Shown: positions 8,993 to 19,800 of the stretch, piece after piece
How positions within the stretch are numbered: the stretch's first letter is position 1
How the letters are laid out: each line of letters starts with the position of its first letter
From: Pipra filicauda
Taxonomy: Eukaryota; Chordata; Aves; Passeriformes; Pipridae
NCBI RefSeq assembly: GCF_003945595.2
Contig: NW_024104505.1
Coordinates: 620,001-684,000, forward strand
DNA: 64,000 nt
Reading direction: 5' to 3'
The notes under the pieces: model-generated
Database searches by the model: none
Seen by the model: only the letters and a program-made list of their open reading frames with translations
Told to the model about the DNA's origin: nothing
Position numbers and translations under genes: made by a program

Positions 8993-11565
8993 GGATCATA
9001 GTGTTCCTGGGGTTGATAAGTTTAGCAGAAACCACCGTGAGAATTGAGACCCCGGATCCTTACTTATTTGTACCAGAGCATACTGATGTGAATTTAACCT
9101 GTTTATTTTCAGATGACCAGGGAGCTGAATTAAGAGATGTCCACGTCAAGTGGAGATGGAGAGATCAAGACCAAATTATGACAGAAGGAGTGACAACAGT
9201 TTGGGATGCTACACAACAAAAAGGTTACACCGTTCTGCAGGTACCCAAAGTGTACAAAGCTATGGAAGGGACATATATGTGTGTAGTTTGGATTTGGGAA
9301 AGTTTTGATTATGGACATATAGAAATACAGACAATAAACACGACTCAGAAGACGGTGACCAAAGTGCGAGTTTTACCCACTAGGAAACAATCAGACATGT
9401 GGGATGGTCCTCCTTTAAAAATCAATTGTACCTTCCAATTTGATGATTGTCGAAAATCAGTTAAAGTAAAGTGGTGGAAATTAAATGTGGCAAATCAATC
9501 TTGGGAATCACAAAGTCAAGGAGTTAGCTGGTGGTCAAATAGTAAGGGAGGCAAAGGGTGGCTGAATATTTCTAATCCCAGAGTAGGAAAGACAGAAGGT
9601 ACATTTCTTTGTGTAGTCTCATGTGGAGAAGAAAAAGATCACGGAATAAGGACAGCAGTAGCCGTACCACATCAAGGAATAAGAGTTAGACCAGAACATA
9701 GTGTTTATTCGGCCCAGGAAGGAAGAGATCTGATTCTAAGCTGCAAAATTCCAGAAGGACAGTATTTTGAATATGGGTGGTGGTTTAAGGGACAGAACTT
9801 GAAAGTTGGAAAAAGACATCAGATTGAGAAGAGAGCAGATACAATAGTTTTGAAAATCAAAGAAATTCAAAGAAGAGAAGATGAGGGCCAGTATATTTGC
9901 TGGATAAGTAGAGATGACTGGTGGGACACTGGAATTACTGTCGTCCACGTAAGGACTGAAAGAATAACCCGACAGGTAAGTAACCTGCAGATTCCAGATA
10001 GAGAAGTAGAACAAGAAAACCTAGTTGTAGGCCTAATTCGTGATTTTGGGAAAGCACAGAATGTCACAAAAATCACTGCATGTCTCCCTATGCCTCATGC
10101 TGCAGGAGACCCAATCCCATGGGGAATAATTCCAGTACCGGAAATCCCTAGAATGTTTAAGAATACTACATGGAATTGCAGATTTGTAACTAGAACATGG
10201 AATGAAATGACAGATGCATGTTTATTGATAGACAAAGTGACTAAAAAACAATGTGAACAGATGCCTGGATATTTTCGCTGGGTAGAAAGTGAGAAAATTG
10301 GAAAGTTAGAAGGAAATTGTTTGATCTCAGGTTCAGTAACACACCCATGTTATAAAGTACAAGTTCGAATAAAACGAGAAAAGCAAGAAGAAGTGTGTCA
10401 AAATACTACAAGTTCTACAACCATGGAAGAATGGCAAACAATTTGGGGACCCAGCTTATTAGAGACATATAGTTACATTGGAAAAGTACAGTGGTGCATT
10501 CATTGGAAAGGGAAAAAGAATCAAACTTATTCTATAGGAAATAGAAGGAATCATAATTGGAGGACAGAAACACGTACAAAAGAGGATTGGAATTGTACTC
10601 GAATATACACATGTGATACCCCAGATGATGAGATAGGTTTAATACCAGTCAAAACACTTTTGCAGTTAGGATGTGAATGTCGGGGATATAATCATACGAT
10701 TAAAGGATCTGTGAAAAACATTGATTGCCGTACCACTACAGTTAGGAGCCCAGGAAATTTGGTATGGGTAATGGGACATGGCCAGTGGACCACCCACATA
10801 CCCATAAATGGTCCGGTTGTACCTGTCACACTAGGGATACCTACTCTCTGTCCATTCTGGAAGCAAGATAAGTTAACATCAATAGAAATACAACCACGAA
10901 GGAAAAGAGAAGTTAGTAAAGACATTGATAACCTGGGGTTGGGAGATTGGCATGAACCATCAGCAGGAGTTAAATTTGGATGGGCATTAGAGTCTCTATT
11001 TGCACCAATTTCAACATACCGGAACAGAGAAATGTTGTTTAAATTAATGGGACAAACTGAAAGGTTAGCAGCAGTCACTAAGAAGGGATTTAAAGATCTA
11101 AATTTACAATTACAAGCCACCTCTAGAATGACCATACAAAACCGCATGGCATTAGATTTAATATTACTTAAGGAACATGGAGTTTGCGGCTACCTGCATG
11201 CAAAGGACGAGCATTGTTGTGTACACATCCCAAATGTCACTCAAGAAGTAGAAAAAGATATTAGCCAATTAGAACAAATTGACGAAAATGTTCATGAACT
11301 GCAAAAAGAAGCAGAACATAATTGGATAGGACAATTATTCAGCTCCCTAGGTCTTCATGTGTCAGGATGGATATCTTCTGTTATTCAGTACGGAATATTA
11401 ATTGTAATAATTATTGTCATAGCCATAACTGTTTACAAGTGTCTTTTAGGAATGATTGTAAAAGAAGGTCAACATACGAGACGCATCATGAAAGCTATTA
11501 CAAGGAAAGAAATAATCTCACCGCAAAATGAATCACCTCCTACCTACCAAGAAACTACAGCCTGA
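8833..11565 (+). CDS. env: ERV Env with three N-terminal Ig-like domains
   Basis: This 910-codon open frame overlaps the end of pol. Residues 1-50 form a hydrophilic leader; a hydrophobic signal-like segment follows (about 51-67, IIVFLGLISLA). Three Ig-like modules come next, each with first Cys, core Trp and YxC/FxC second Cys: C90/W107/C150, C199/W214/C260, C304/W316/C356. Residues about 376-688 are a Cys- and N-glycosylation-rich surface region. RRKR at 689-692 is a furin-type site. The transmembrane subunit has an internal fusion-peptide-like segment (about 711-727), a heptad region, an immunosuppressive-type segment (about 768-784), a C-x9-CC motif (C785, C795, C796), a membrane anchor (about 850-873) and a tail with PPTY (902-905). 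The subunit order is that of a class I Env. The Ig block has no counterpart I know in Env families. Only the Met at 8833 precedes the signal in frame. Confidence 0.85.
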   Translation: MGRSSPGDNDDLHGSKGRRNRQLDPLYSGQEGSSFVVGRTSFTHKNGISSQPLRIIVFLGLISLAETTVRIETPDPYLFVPEHTDVNLTCLFSDDQGAELRDVHVKWRWRDQDQIMTEGVTTVWDATQQKGYTVLQVPKVYKAMEGTYMCVVWIWESFDYGHIEIQTINTTQKTVTKVRVLPTRKQSDMWDGPPLKINCTFQFDDCRKSVKVKWWKLNVANQSWESQSQGVSWWSNSKGGKGWLNISNPRVGKTEGTFLCVVSCGEEKDHGIRTAVAVPHQGIRVRPEHSVYSAQEGRDLILSCKIPEGQYFEYGWWFKGQNLKVGKRHQIEKRADTIVLKIKEIQRREDEGQYICWISRDDWWDTGITVVHVRTERITRQVSNLQIPDREVEQENLVVGLIRDFGKAQNVTKITACLPMPHAAGDPIPWGIIPVPEIPRMFKNTTWNCRFVTRTWNEMTDACLLIDKVTKKQCEQMPGYFRWVESEKIGKLEGNCLISGSVTHPCYKVQVRIKREKQEEVCQNTTSSTTMEEWQTIWGPSLLETYSYIGKVQWCIHWKGKKNQTYSIGNRRNHNWRTETRTKEDWNCTRIYTCDTPDDEIGLIPVKTLLQLGCECRGYNHTIKGSVKNIDCRTTTVRSPGNLVWVMGHGQWTTHIPINGPVVPVTLGIPTLCPFWKQDKLTSIEIQPRRKREVSKDIDNLGLGDWHEPSAGVKFGWALESLFAPISTYRNREMLFKLMGQTERLAAVTKKGFKDLNLQLQATSRMTIQNRMALDLILLKEHGVCGYLHAKDEHCCVHIPNVTQEVEKDISQLEQIDENVHELQKEAEHNWIGQLFSSLGLHVSGWISSVIQYGILIVIIIVIAITVYKCLLGMIVKEGQHTRRIMKAITRKEIISPQNESPPTYQETTA
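9046..9957 (+). other. Three immunoglobulin-like modules inside env
   Basis: Domain 1 (Env residues about 72-180) has NLTC, VKW and EGTYMC; domain 2 (about 181-280) has INCT, VKWW and EGTFLC; domain 3 (about 283-375) has LSC, GWWF and DEGQYIC. The Cys-Trp-(D/E)-x-G-x-(Y/F)-x-C spacing of about 50-60 residues is the Ig-fold signature. All three are encoded without introns or frame breaks. Host Ig-superfamily capture by reverse transcription is the simplest inference; internal duplication of an evolved Env domain is the alternative. Confidence 0.75.
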
Positions 11566-11613
11566 AGATTGCTGTATTTGAGCATCCTTGCAAGCAAAGC
11601 CTGAAGAATGCTC

Positions 11614-11624
11614 AAAAGGGGGGA
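11614..11624 (+). other. Polypurine tract
   Basis: The purine run AAAAGGGGGGA lies just before the 3' LTR, followed by CA and then TGTTGC. This is the expected plus-strand priming site for reverse transcription and confirms the 3' LTR start. Confidence 0.85.
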
Positions 11625-11626
11625 CA

Positions 11627-12087
11627 TGTTGCACAGCAATTTAAATTAGTAGTAGAATGGCTAAGGCTTAGTAGAAGAGTAGGCCTAGAAAGCAACTTTG
11701 TTTGTGTGTGAAGTGGAAACCATAATCAAAAGATCTAGTCAGGCATGTATGCAACGATTTGTTACCTAGGATGTGGTTAAGGTCTGTTAAACAGTTTCTA
11801 GGGATAAGACAACTTAAGCAGATTTATGATTGGAGTAGATGATTATTAATTGTTATCAGTATGAAGTATGAGCTTGTTTGTAACTGCACCTGGTTTGCTG
11901 TGGAAACTGTAACTGGTTTGCCGTGGAAACTGCACATAAACTTGTTTGTGTATAAAAGCTGAACTGAAAATGAGGGTCTTTGGAATCCTGACTTTGGACG
12001 CTAGTCCTCAGGTTCCCGGGGCCCCGAATAAAGCACCGCATAAACCGGCACTCTGTTGGTTTGTGTTTCTTTTGGTTACGGGCAACA
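11627..12087 (+). repeat. ERV 3' LTR
   Basis: This is a 461-bp copy of the 5' LTR, offset by exactly 6940 bp, with the same TGTTGC...GCAACA ends. Its TATA box is at 11951-11958 and its AATAAA at 12027-12032. No base differs from the 5' LTR on visual comparison. Its promoter faces right, toward the 3' end of TNFAIP3 about 26 kb away. Confidence 0.95.
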
Positions 12088-12091
12088 CACC
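12088..12091. other. ERV target-site duplication, right copy (CACC)
   Basis: CACC directly follows the 3' LTR and matches the four bases before the 5' LTR (4683-4686). Confidence 0.8.
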
Positions 12092-15000
12092 CTTGTTCTC
12101 TTGGTCTCTTGTCAGCACTGTTCTCTTTTGAAAACTAAACAAAAATTAACCACTAGATGGCTGTATTCAGTAACAAAAGGCTGCACATACCTCCTTTTTC
12201 TGCTATAATCTTTATTATAGATGCAGTATTATTTTTATAAGTTCAATTAGCCTTTTCATGGTCAAATTTATGTGGACAGGCCAAAGAGGCAGGACAACCC
12301 ACCCTGATAAGATTATTGGCTATGTTAGCAATCTTGGTTATTCTGTTTATTAGTGGTTGGGCTACTACCCCAGACAAGGAGGAATGTAGGGTGCAGTGCC
12401 ATGCAGAGTTTTGTCATAGCTCTTCACAAAACCAGCTTGAGCAAGACAGCTTGTCAGCATGGATCCTGAACATGTGGGTCCTGGGCTGTCCTCTAGTGCT
12501 AGACAGAGCCTAATTCTAACAGAGGCCAAGGATGATATTTCCTGTCAGGACCATGGGGAGACACCCCTGACTCAGTCCGAGATACCACTAGAAGTCTCAG
12601 ACATGGAGCACTGGTCAGTCGATGGCTGTGCCAGCCATACTTCTGGGTGTCAGAGGAAGGGTAAGGCAAAAGTAGGACACCTCTGCTGCTTCCCACAAAG
12701 GAGAAGTCCTTGGATGCCAAAAGAAAGCTATGGTGGTAATCTTGGCTAACAGCCAAATGCTCACCCAGCTGCTCACTCCCTCCTCCCTGCCCTCCTTCTC
12801 CTGTAGGACACAGGGAGAAAAGAGGATGAGAAAGATAATAGGCCAGGATAAAGACAGAAACATTGCTTGCCAATTGCTGTTATGGGCAAGACAGGCTCCT
12901 TGGGGGAAATCGGTGTAATTTATTGTCAATTAAAATAGATTTGGGAAAAGAAGAACATTAAAGGAACACTCTTCCTCCCCACTTTTCCAGGTTCAACCCA
13001 ATTCCTTCAATCCAGACTCTTCTACCCACCCAAAGTGGTACAGGGTGGCATGGGCGGATATGGTGAGTATATAGTGATTTCTCTCTGCCAATCCTTCCTC
13101 CTCACACTTTCTCTGCTCCACTGTGAATTGCCCATGAACTGCAGTCGCTGTTAGGAAAAATCTGCTTTGATATGGGCTTTCTACAATCTGAAGTCCTTCA
13201 GGAATATTCATCTGCTCCAATGTGGGTCCCTCATGGGCTGCTGGCCAGCTGCATGGGCTCCCACATGGAGCATCTCTTCCTCCTTTCTCTGACCTTGATG
13301 TTCCCTCTGCTGCTTTTCCCTCATTTTTACCTCCTCCTCAGCCTCTCCTCCCACTAGACATCACGGAAAAGAAATACCTAGTGTGTCTACTTGGCTTTCA
13401 GCGTTCTTTCAATTATCAATTTTGAAGGGCCTGCCCTTGGGTGCACTGGAAAGGGCTTCTGGCATTTCTACTGCCATAGGAACAGCCTGGGCACATCTGG
13501 ACTTTCTTCAATGCCTCTGAGTGGGTGTGCAGAAATGCTAATCTGCCAACCCTAGGCTCTTATGAAAGCCTGGCAAAGTCATAGCTCACAGAGCCGGAGC
13601 TCCAAGCATCGTGCCAACAGGAGCTAGCTGTGGAGCTTGTAGGAAGCATGGTCTGGGCCAATGGGAAGGTTCCCTGCAGCCCCTGGTTGACCATTACTTG
13701 CTGCTGATGGTCCTGAGTTGATGGGGTGTTCATCCATCATTCCCAACAGAGCAAGGGAGCTGTTGGACATGGCATCTGTTAGAGAGGCTCCATTGATTAG
13801 CTGATAGCTAAGAGGTGCCTTTTTTTGTCTCTCATGGGATCCCCTGTCTGTATGCTTTAGCAGACAGTGACCAAGAATACTTTTTAATCATGGCTCTACA
13901 GTGCTAAAGCTAGACTTGCGTCCTGAATCCTAGGTCAAAGATGGTTGTCCGTGTTTTTCTATTACACTTCTGTGGACATAAGTAAACAAAAAAATTTTTT
14001 CTACTTTATCTCGGTAATCCCATGTTGATCATTGTCAGCTTTACCAATCTTCCATGTATCAAGGGGTGACTGGCTTGCATCTTTTGCTATCTCTAATCCT
14101 AGATTCACAGTCCTAGTCATAAAACATCAGGCCAGCCTCATGTACAGAAGCTCTGTAGATCTGGCTGTTTGTTTGCTCAGTGTTCCTCAGTTTTGTATGC
14201 TACAATGACAGAAAAGGCAGCTGTGGGTAAGGCCACTTGTCTGAGCGGTCTTGAAGACCCGTGGGATACATCTGATAAAGACATTATGGAGTTCATTAGT
14301 GTGATGGAGGGGTCTTGTCAAAGCTGCCAAAGCAATTTGTTCACTGGGTATAATTTGAGACCAGACCTCAAGTGGACACTGAGGCAAAGAAGGGAAAGGC
14401 CTGCAACGTGGATGTAGTTGGTGCATCCATACTAGCTCCTGTGAAATCTGGGAATGCAGTATTATTTCACTGGCCATGTCTGCATTGCTGTTGAAACACT
14501 TCTTCCCCAAAATTGACCATGGCTTGTCTCACCTCATGCCAAATCAAGGTTAAAATAGCTTAGGAGTGCTTCCAAAAACTTCTCGAGAGCATACTAATGA
14601 CTCATGCTTAGAGATTCACAGCAAGCTTTTGTTCTTGGAGAAACGAAACAAAATAGTTCTGTCAACAGCAAAATTATTGCTGTGGTCAGTTAGGCTTACA
14701 GTGGAAGTCAGTAGCAAGAGATCTCTGGCCACTGCAACCTGGAAAGTAAAACTTTAATCCAGTTATGTCGTCCATACTTAGCAAGAACATAAAATATCTG
14801 CAACAAAACGTGAAATGATGCAATGATTTCAGTCAATCAGGCAGGTAGAAAGTTAAGACTGATGAAAATGAAATTGTGTGCCTACTGTATAGGTGAGCTG
14901 CCTACAGGTGAGTTATTTCAATAGTTCCCAGTGGCTTGGCAGCATGTCCACACTGCTTTGAGCCAATCACAAGCACAGCAATGGGCAGAGCACCCCAGGG

Positions 15001-16151
15001 CAGAGGAGGTGACTGTCAGGTGGTGACTGCCAGGTCATGCCTCTCAGACCAGGTCATAAATTACAACAGTCCCATTCAACTCTAATGCACTCCAGGCATA
15101 ATAATAACACAATGTCCCTGGACAGCAGAGTGAGGATAAAATCTCCAATATGCTGCTTGACTGCAGCAAAGTGCTGCCATCTACCATCCTCTGAAACTTT
15201 TCTCATCTGCCATTTCATTTGTCAAGAACTAACAGAAAATATGTTCCTCTCTTTTAAGTGCTTCTCCGGCTCCTCATATCTACTCTGTGTGTGTGTGAAA
15301 GCAGAGGTGCCAATGTCTTAACCAATGAGGATTTCTATGCCCTGTAACATCCATTTTTACTCTTTTACATAAGTGCAGTCATCTTCTTTGAGGGAAATAA
15401 ATGCTAATTTTGCATTTTCAGAGATGACATATGCATGGATACTTAGCTTTAGTCTGCCATATTTGAAAATGCTGATCCATTCCATAAAGAAAGTATAACA
15501 CTCACAGAGAAAGAAACATTGTGTATTAAACATTGGCTTGTTTCTATTACCATTTAGAAATCAAGTTCTTTTAAAAAGCATTTCTGGCCAGGCAACTAAA
15601 TTACCTGCTAAGGATCTTTTTTTTCCTTGTAAGCCAGCTTTTTAATTTCTACATAGATTAGAAAAAGAAGAGTAATTATTATTATGTTTTTAATAGAAAG
15701 ACTTTAACAGTTTTTTGCACATTTAAAATGTGAAATTTTTGGGTTCATCTTAAGGGAGGAGCCAAAGTTAAAGACAGTTCTACCTGAGCTGAAGCAATGC
15801 TGTGTCCCAATTGCCAAGCATTATAATGAGTGCCCAGTGATAGGAAAGCGTTGCTTCTGTATCTGTGTCTGATAAAATCTTTTAAATAGATTCCTATTTC
15901 TTTACATAAAACAGTGAAATGTAAGCACTTAATAAAGCCCTGGGTTAACCACTGGGGTTTTCTGGAAGAATACTGTGGCACCAAAAATTTTTCTGCCCAG
16001 CAAGGCTGACTTCCTGGTTACTGTCACTCATGGGGATTCTGGTATGCACTGCTGCAGTTAAGAAGAAAGAGTGATGGAGAATGGCAGACAGGTCAGGCAG
16101 TAGCTACTGAAATAACCTACCCACAAGGAGGGATTGGTGTATCTTGTTGAC
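12092..16151. other. Intergenic, no gene recognised
   Basis: This is mixed-composition sequence between the ERV and the next LTR. It has no recognisable coding exon or RNA gene. A probable repeat fragment lies at about 13.03-13.36 kb and is listed separately. Open frames here are short and unrelated to anything I recognise. Confidence 0.6.
13031..13360. repeat. Probable interspersed repeat fragment (LTR-like)
   Basis: The pyrimidine-rich segment includes phrases such as CTTTCTCTGCTCCACT and CTCCCACATGGAGCATCTC, of a kind repeated in avian LTR families. About 24 bases around 13090 also occur at about 3418-3441, which supports a repeat. The family is unclear and the limits are approximate. Confidence 0.35.
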
Positions 16152-16828
16152 TGTGCTGGTTCAAAGGTAAACCGGCAGGGGAAATGAACCCAACTCAAAA
16201 GAGAGTTTATAAGTCAGAATAGCAATTTAATAAAATAATATAATAAGTGCAATTATACAGACAAACAATTGATTTTAACCCACAAAACCCAAATGTATAA
16301 CCCAGCACCCTGGGGCATGAACAGAGTGGTGTTCGTTGGGCCCCCTGAGTCCAAAGGAAAAGGAGAGGGGAAAACCTGTTGGTGAGAGTGCTGTTGTAGT
16401 CTGGTCAAGAGTGGTGATTGTAGTCCGGTCGAGAGTGATGGTTGCAGTCTGGTTGAAAAGTGATGGTTGCAGTCCAGTTGAGAGTGGTGATCTGCAGTCT
16501 TCCTCTGGATCCCACGAGTGGTTAAAAAAGTTCCAAGACTCCAAGATTATATATTCTCCAGTTCAGGCAGGAATGCCCAGTACTTCCCTCAGGGCAGGGG
16601 GTTCCCCAATGGGCGTGAGGACAAGAGCTGTCCTCCTATCTCGCAGGCCTCTTAACACCTAGTTTATAGCCTGAGGAGTCAGACTGCTCTGGGCAGATGG
16701 TGTAAATGGTCTATTGATAACAGTTTCTGGGAAATGGCATGGAAGGCTATAGAATACACAGTTTTGGGTTACACCCATCCAGTGATGAACTGGTCCCAGC
16801 TGTTCTAACTAGGACATTGACTATGACA
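16152..16828 (-). repeat. Probable solo LTR, minus strand
   Basis: Read on the minus strand, this 677-bp block begins TGTCATAG and ends CCAGCACA, giving TG...CA ends and a 3-bp terminal inverted repeat. It has a TATA-like CTATAAAC (plus-strand position about 16664) and a TTTATTAAA-rich 3' part. An internal minisatellite lies at 16386-16500. I found no target-site duplication, so the ends are tentative. No retroviral coding sequence flanks it. Confidence 0.5.
16386..16500. repeat. 24-25 bp minisatellite inside LTR
   Basis: Four to five diverged copies of a unit like GAGTGATGGTTGCAGTCTGG follow each other. They differ by several substitutions, so the array is old. It lies in the transcribed part of the minus-strand LTR. 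Confidence 0.75.
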
Positions 16829-19800
16829 ATCATCTTGCACATTCTCAGCTGAAAAGGATAGTGTTCTTTCTACACTTTTCCCCTGTTCCAGCAGTGAGAT
16901 TTGAATTTAGATTATTAGCCGCAACTGCAATCGGATTTGTCTGTCACGTATTGGCCTCATAAGCCACCAGCGTGCCTGCAGCAAATGTGGATAGAGCCTT
17001 CCCAAATCTTCGTTCGCGAAGCCTAGCCATGATTAGCCGCAATATTAAAAATAAAACTACTATGGTCAGCTGAAAGTGTCTGAGATGAGATTTATATGAG
17101 GCTGAAGTGGTTTAATCAACATTTTACCTTCATCTTAGTCTTTTAGTAAAAGGAAGGCTCTTTCTCCAGGGTATATCATGTGAAAGTGGTAACTACCAAT
17201 TAACAAAATTCAATTAAAATTGTGCAAAACCCTTTTAAACATTTTTTTATTACTGTCATGCCAATAGAAATTAGTATAAATTTCAAAGTATGCAAATAAA
17301 GAGTCACACAAGCACTCTAGAGACTTTTCTTATACTGAGTGATGATTTATTTATTAACTTTTTCTCCATTTCTCTCAATTGCTGGTAATTCTTCTGAGTT
17401 CTGTTTGTTGTTTCTAATAACAAGACCAGGACTCATGTAAATTTGGAGAAAACACATGGTTTCAGCTTTCTAAAATGGGGAAATGATGGATTTCTTAACG
17501 GATCTTAAAGCTAATCTTGCATTCCTGTTTAGTCAGTCCTTGATGAAACTGCCCATTGTGATGCCAAATAGAAAGTGAGTTGTGATTACGAGCCTCTCTT
17601 TAGAGCTTGTCAGCTATGAGCCTTGCTCTGTCTGTCACCTTTGCTTACAGAAACATTGTACCTTCAAGAGATGATGCTGCACCAGCACTGAGATAGGATT
17701 AGGTATGTATATATAATATACATTTATATAGAATATCTCAAACACCTGATCTAGTGTATGAAAATGTTATGCAGAGCAGTGTTACTAGGAATGCTATTAA
17801 AAAAAACAACCCAAAACCTGAAGCATTGAAAGCATTTAAGGGATGGCAATAGAAGGCTTCAAACTGCAAGTAAAGCCATGCCAGTTCTGTATGGTTTTCT
17901 CTGAGAGGGTGAAGATGACACCTTCCTCAGAAAAGGATGTCAAGTTGTAAAAAATGCAGGTAGAGAAGTAATGTGTGGCAGTAGGATTTTCTAGGATTTT
18001 TATGGAAGAACTGAGGTGTCTTGACAGGCAGCATCTTGCCTGGCTTGTGAGTACGGTAACAGTATTAATAGCTGTTTGGGTAACTTTCAGTCTCAACATT
18101 GAAATTTGCATGAAGTTTAAGAAGAAAAGAGGTTCCTCTCTGATCTTCTCTTTTTGCAATTCTAATCAATGAATGAGAATGCTTGGGTAAACATGCCTTC
18201 CTCTGCTGTGCTGGTAACCCAGCCCTCAGAGTGATGGGTTTGAATCTGAGAACCTCCAAGTGACATCTCTGACTGGGAAAGCTGTCACTGACTGACTGCC
18301 TCCTTCAAGCTGACTACAATGCAGTCCATAAATAAAGTGCTCAGGCAAGTATGGGTTGTTTATATGATTCATATAAAGTGCAACTTTTCTGCTTTTAGAA
18401 AGAAACACGAGCCAAATCTCTGACAAAGCTCTGAAGAGTAAGCTGTAGTCCACGTTGCTATATCTTGCTCCTTGCTGTGATATTTGAATATTTTGTGGAA
18501 CTCTATAATGCATGACTGCCACTGAAGCCTGTGGTGTTTTCCTCTGCCTTCAACAGTCTCTGGAAAGACATGGAGAAAATTATTGAAGAGGGAGGAAACA
18601 TTTACAAATAGTGGCTATGTTACTTCTTAAGCCAAAAAAGAAAAAAAAAAAAAGGGCAAAAATAAAAGCATAGTTAAATGGCAGGAAGTGGTTCTTCAGA
18701 GAATAATTCTCCCAAGCTCTTGTGCCATTTTTAGCCTTGATCCCATAAGTAGAGCACAGCAACTCTCGAAGGACATGTGTGGGCTGCTGGCTCCATGGGG
18801 CATGTGCAAGCACACTGACTGTCAGTCTAAGTGAAGAGGGAGAGAGAGAACCTGCATGCCTCTGGGAAGATGATGCCTCAGAAGAGGTAGGTATACATGT
18901 CTGTAGAGGATTATAGATGACTAGATTGTTTCTCTTGGAAGTCTAGAAATTTTTTTTCATTGCCTATTGAGGTAGTATTGTCCCATGCTTTTTTATGATT
19001 ACAAGGAAAACCTCATCTTGTGCCAGCGAGGCTGCAGTGTGGTGGTTCTGGCTAGCAAGAGGCAAGGTGAAATTGCGCACTCAAATCATATTCTCTGAAA
19101 CACAGGCAGTCTGACACTGCAGCCAGACGGTGCAAGGGCCAGCCCTGCCTTACCCAGCTCAGGTGGAGCCCCTTCTCTCTGTCCCATGTGGGGGGAGGGG
19201 ATGGATGCAGCTCACCTGGGGCCAACTGTTTCTGGGACCTTCCCAGAAGACGAGTACATCTTCAGCCTTTTCCACTGAAAAGAACTTCAGGGAAAAAGTG
19301 CAAATAGCTCAGCACCAAGCAAAAGCCTGGGTGTGCTCCCAAGCACAGGGTGAATAAAAGATACTCCCAGCTGGGTAGGCTGCTAATCACTTGGTGGAAA
19401 TATTTCTTAATTATGCAGCTGACAGCCTCAAATAACCTCCTAGAACAAAAGCAAACACTTCTCCACCCTCGATGCCACACCTTAAGGAGGGAGAGAAGCA
19501 CTGAGAGGTAGCAGAGATGGGCAACCACCGTGAAGTGCTGTGGGGTCCCCAGAGCAGCTGGGGTAGGCCGGCATGAATTGTATGCTGGAAAGCCAGGCAT
19601 TTGAAGCAGACTGGGATGGTGCATGGTCACGGAGCAATGTGTATGTTTGCAGAGGGGAAGATGAAATGCAGCAGGCAGGCAGGAGGAGGCTGTGACAAGC
19701 AAGGGGGAGGCAAAAAATGGCTAGTAGAGGAACTGGGAAGAAGAATCTGCCCACAAGGAAACTCTTTTTAGCTGTCAGTGTGACAGCACTCTCACTGCAC

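Larger units (their letters stand above)
4687..12087 (+). mobile_element. Young class I endogenous retrovirus with internal deletion and Ig-like Env
   Basis: This 7.4-kb provirus has two LTRs (4687-5147 and 11627-12087) that appear identical base for base over 461 bp, a 4-bp CACC target-site duplication, a primer binding site, a leader, remnants of gag, an in-frame partial pol, a long env and a polypurine tract. The gag matrix and early capsid segment, the 4-bp duplication and a TM subunit with a conserved immunosuppressive-type segment all point to a gammaretrovirus-like lineage. Protease, most of capsid, nucleocapsid and the RT palm with its YxDD motif are missing, and gag carries a frameshift. 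The copy therefore cannot replicate on its own. It lies about 26 kb beyond the 3' end of TNFAIP3, in the opposite orientation. Confidence 0.93.
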
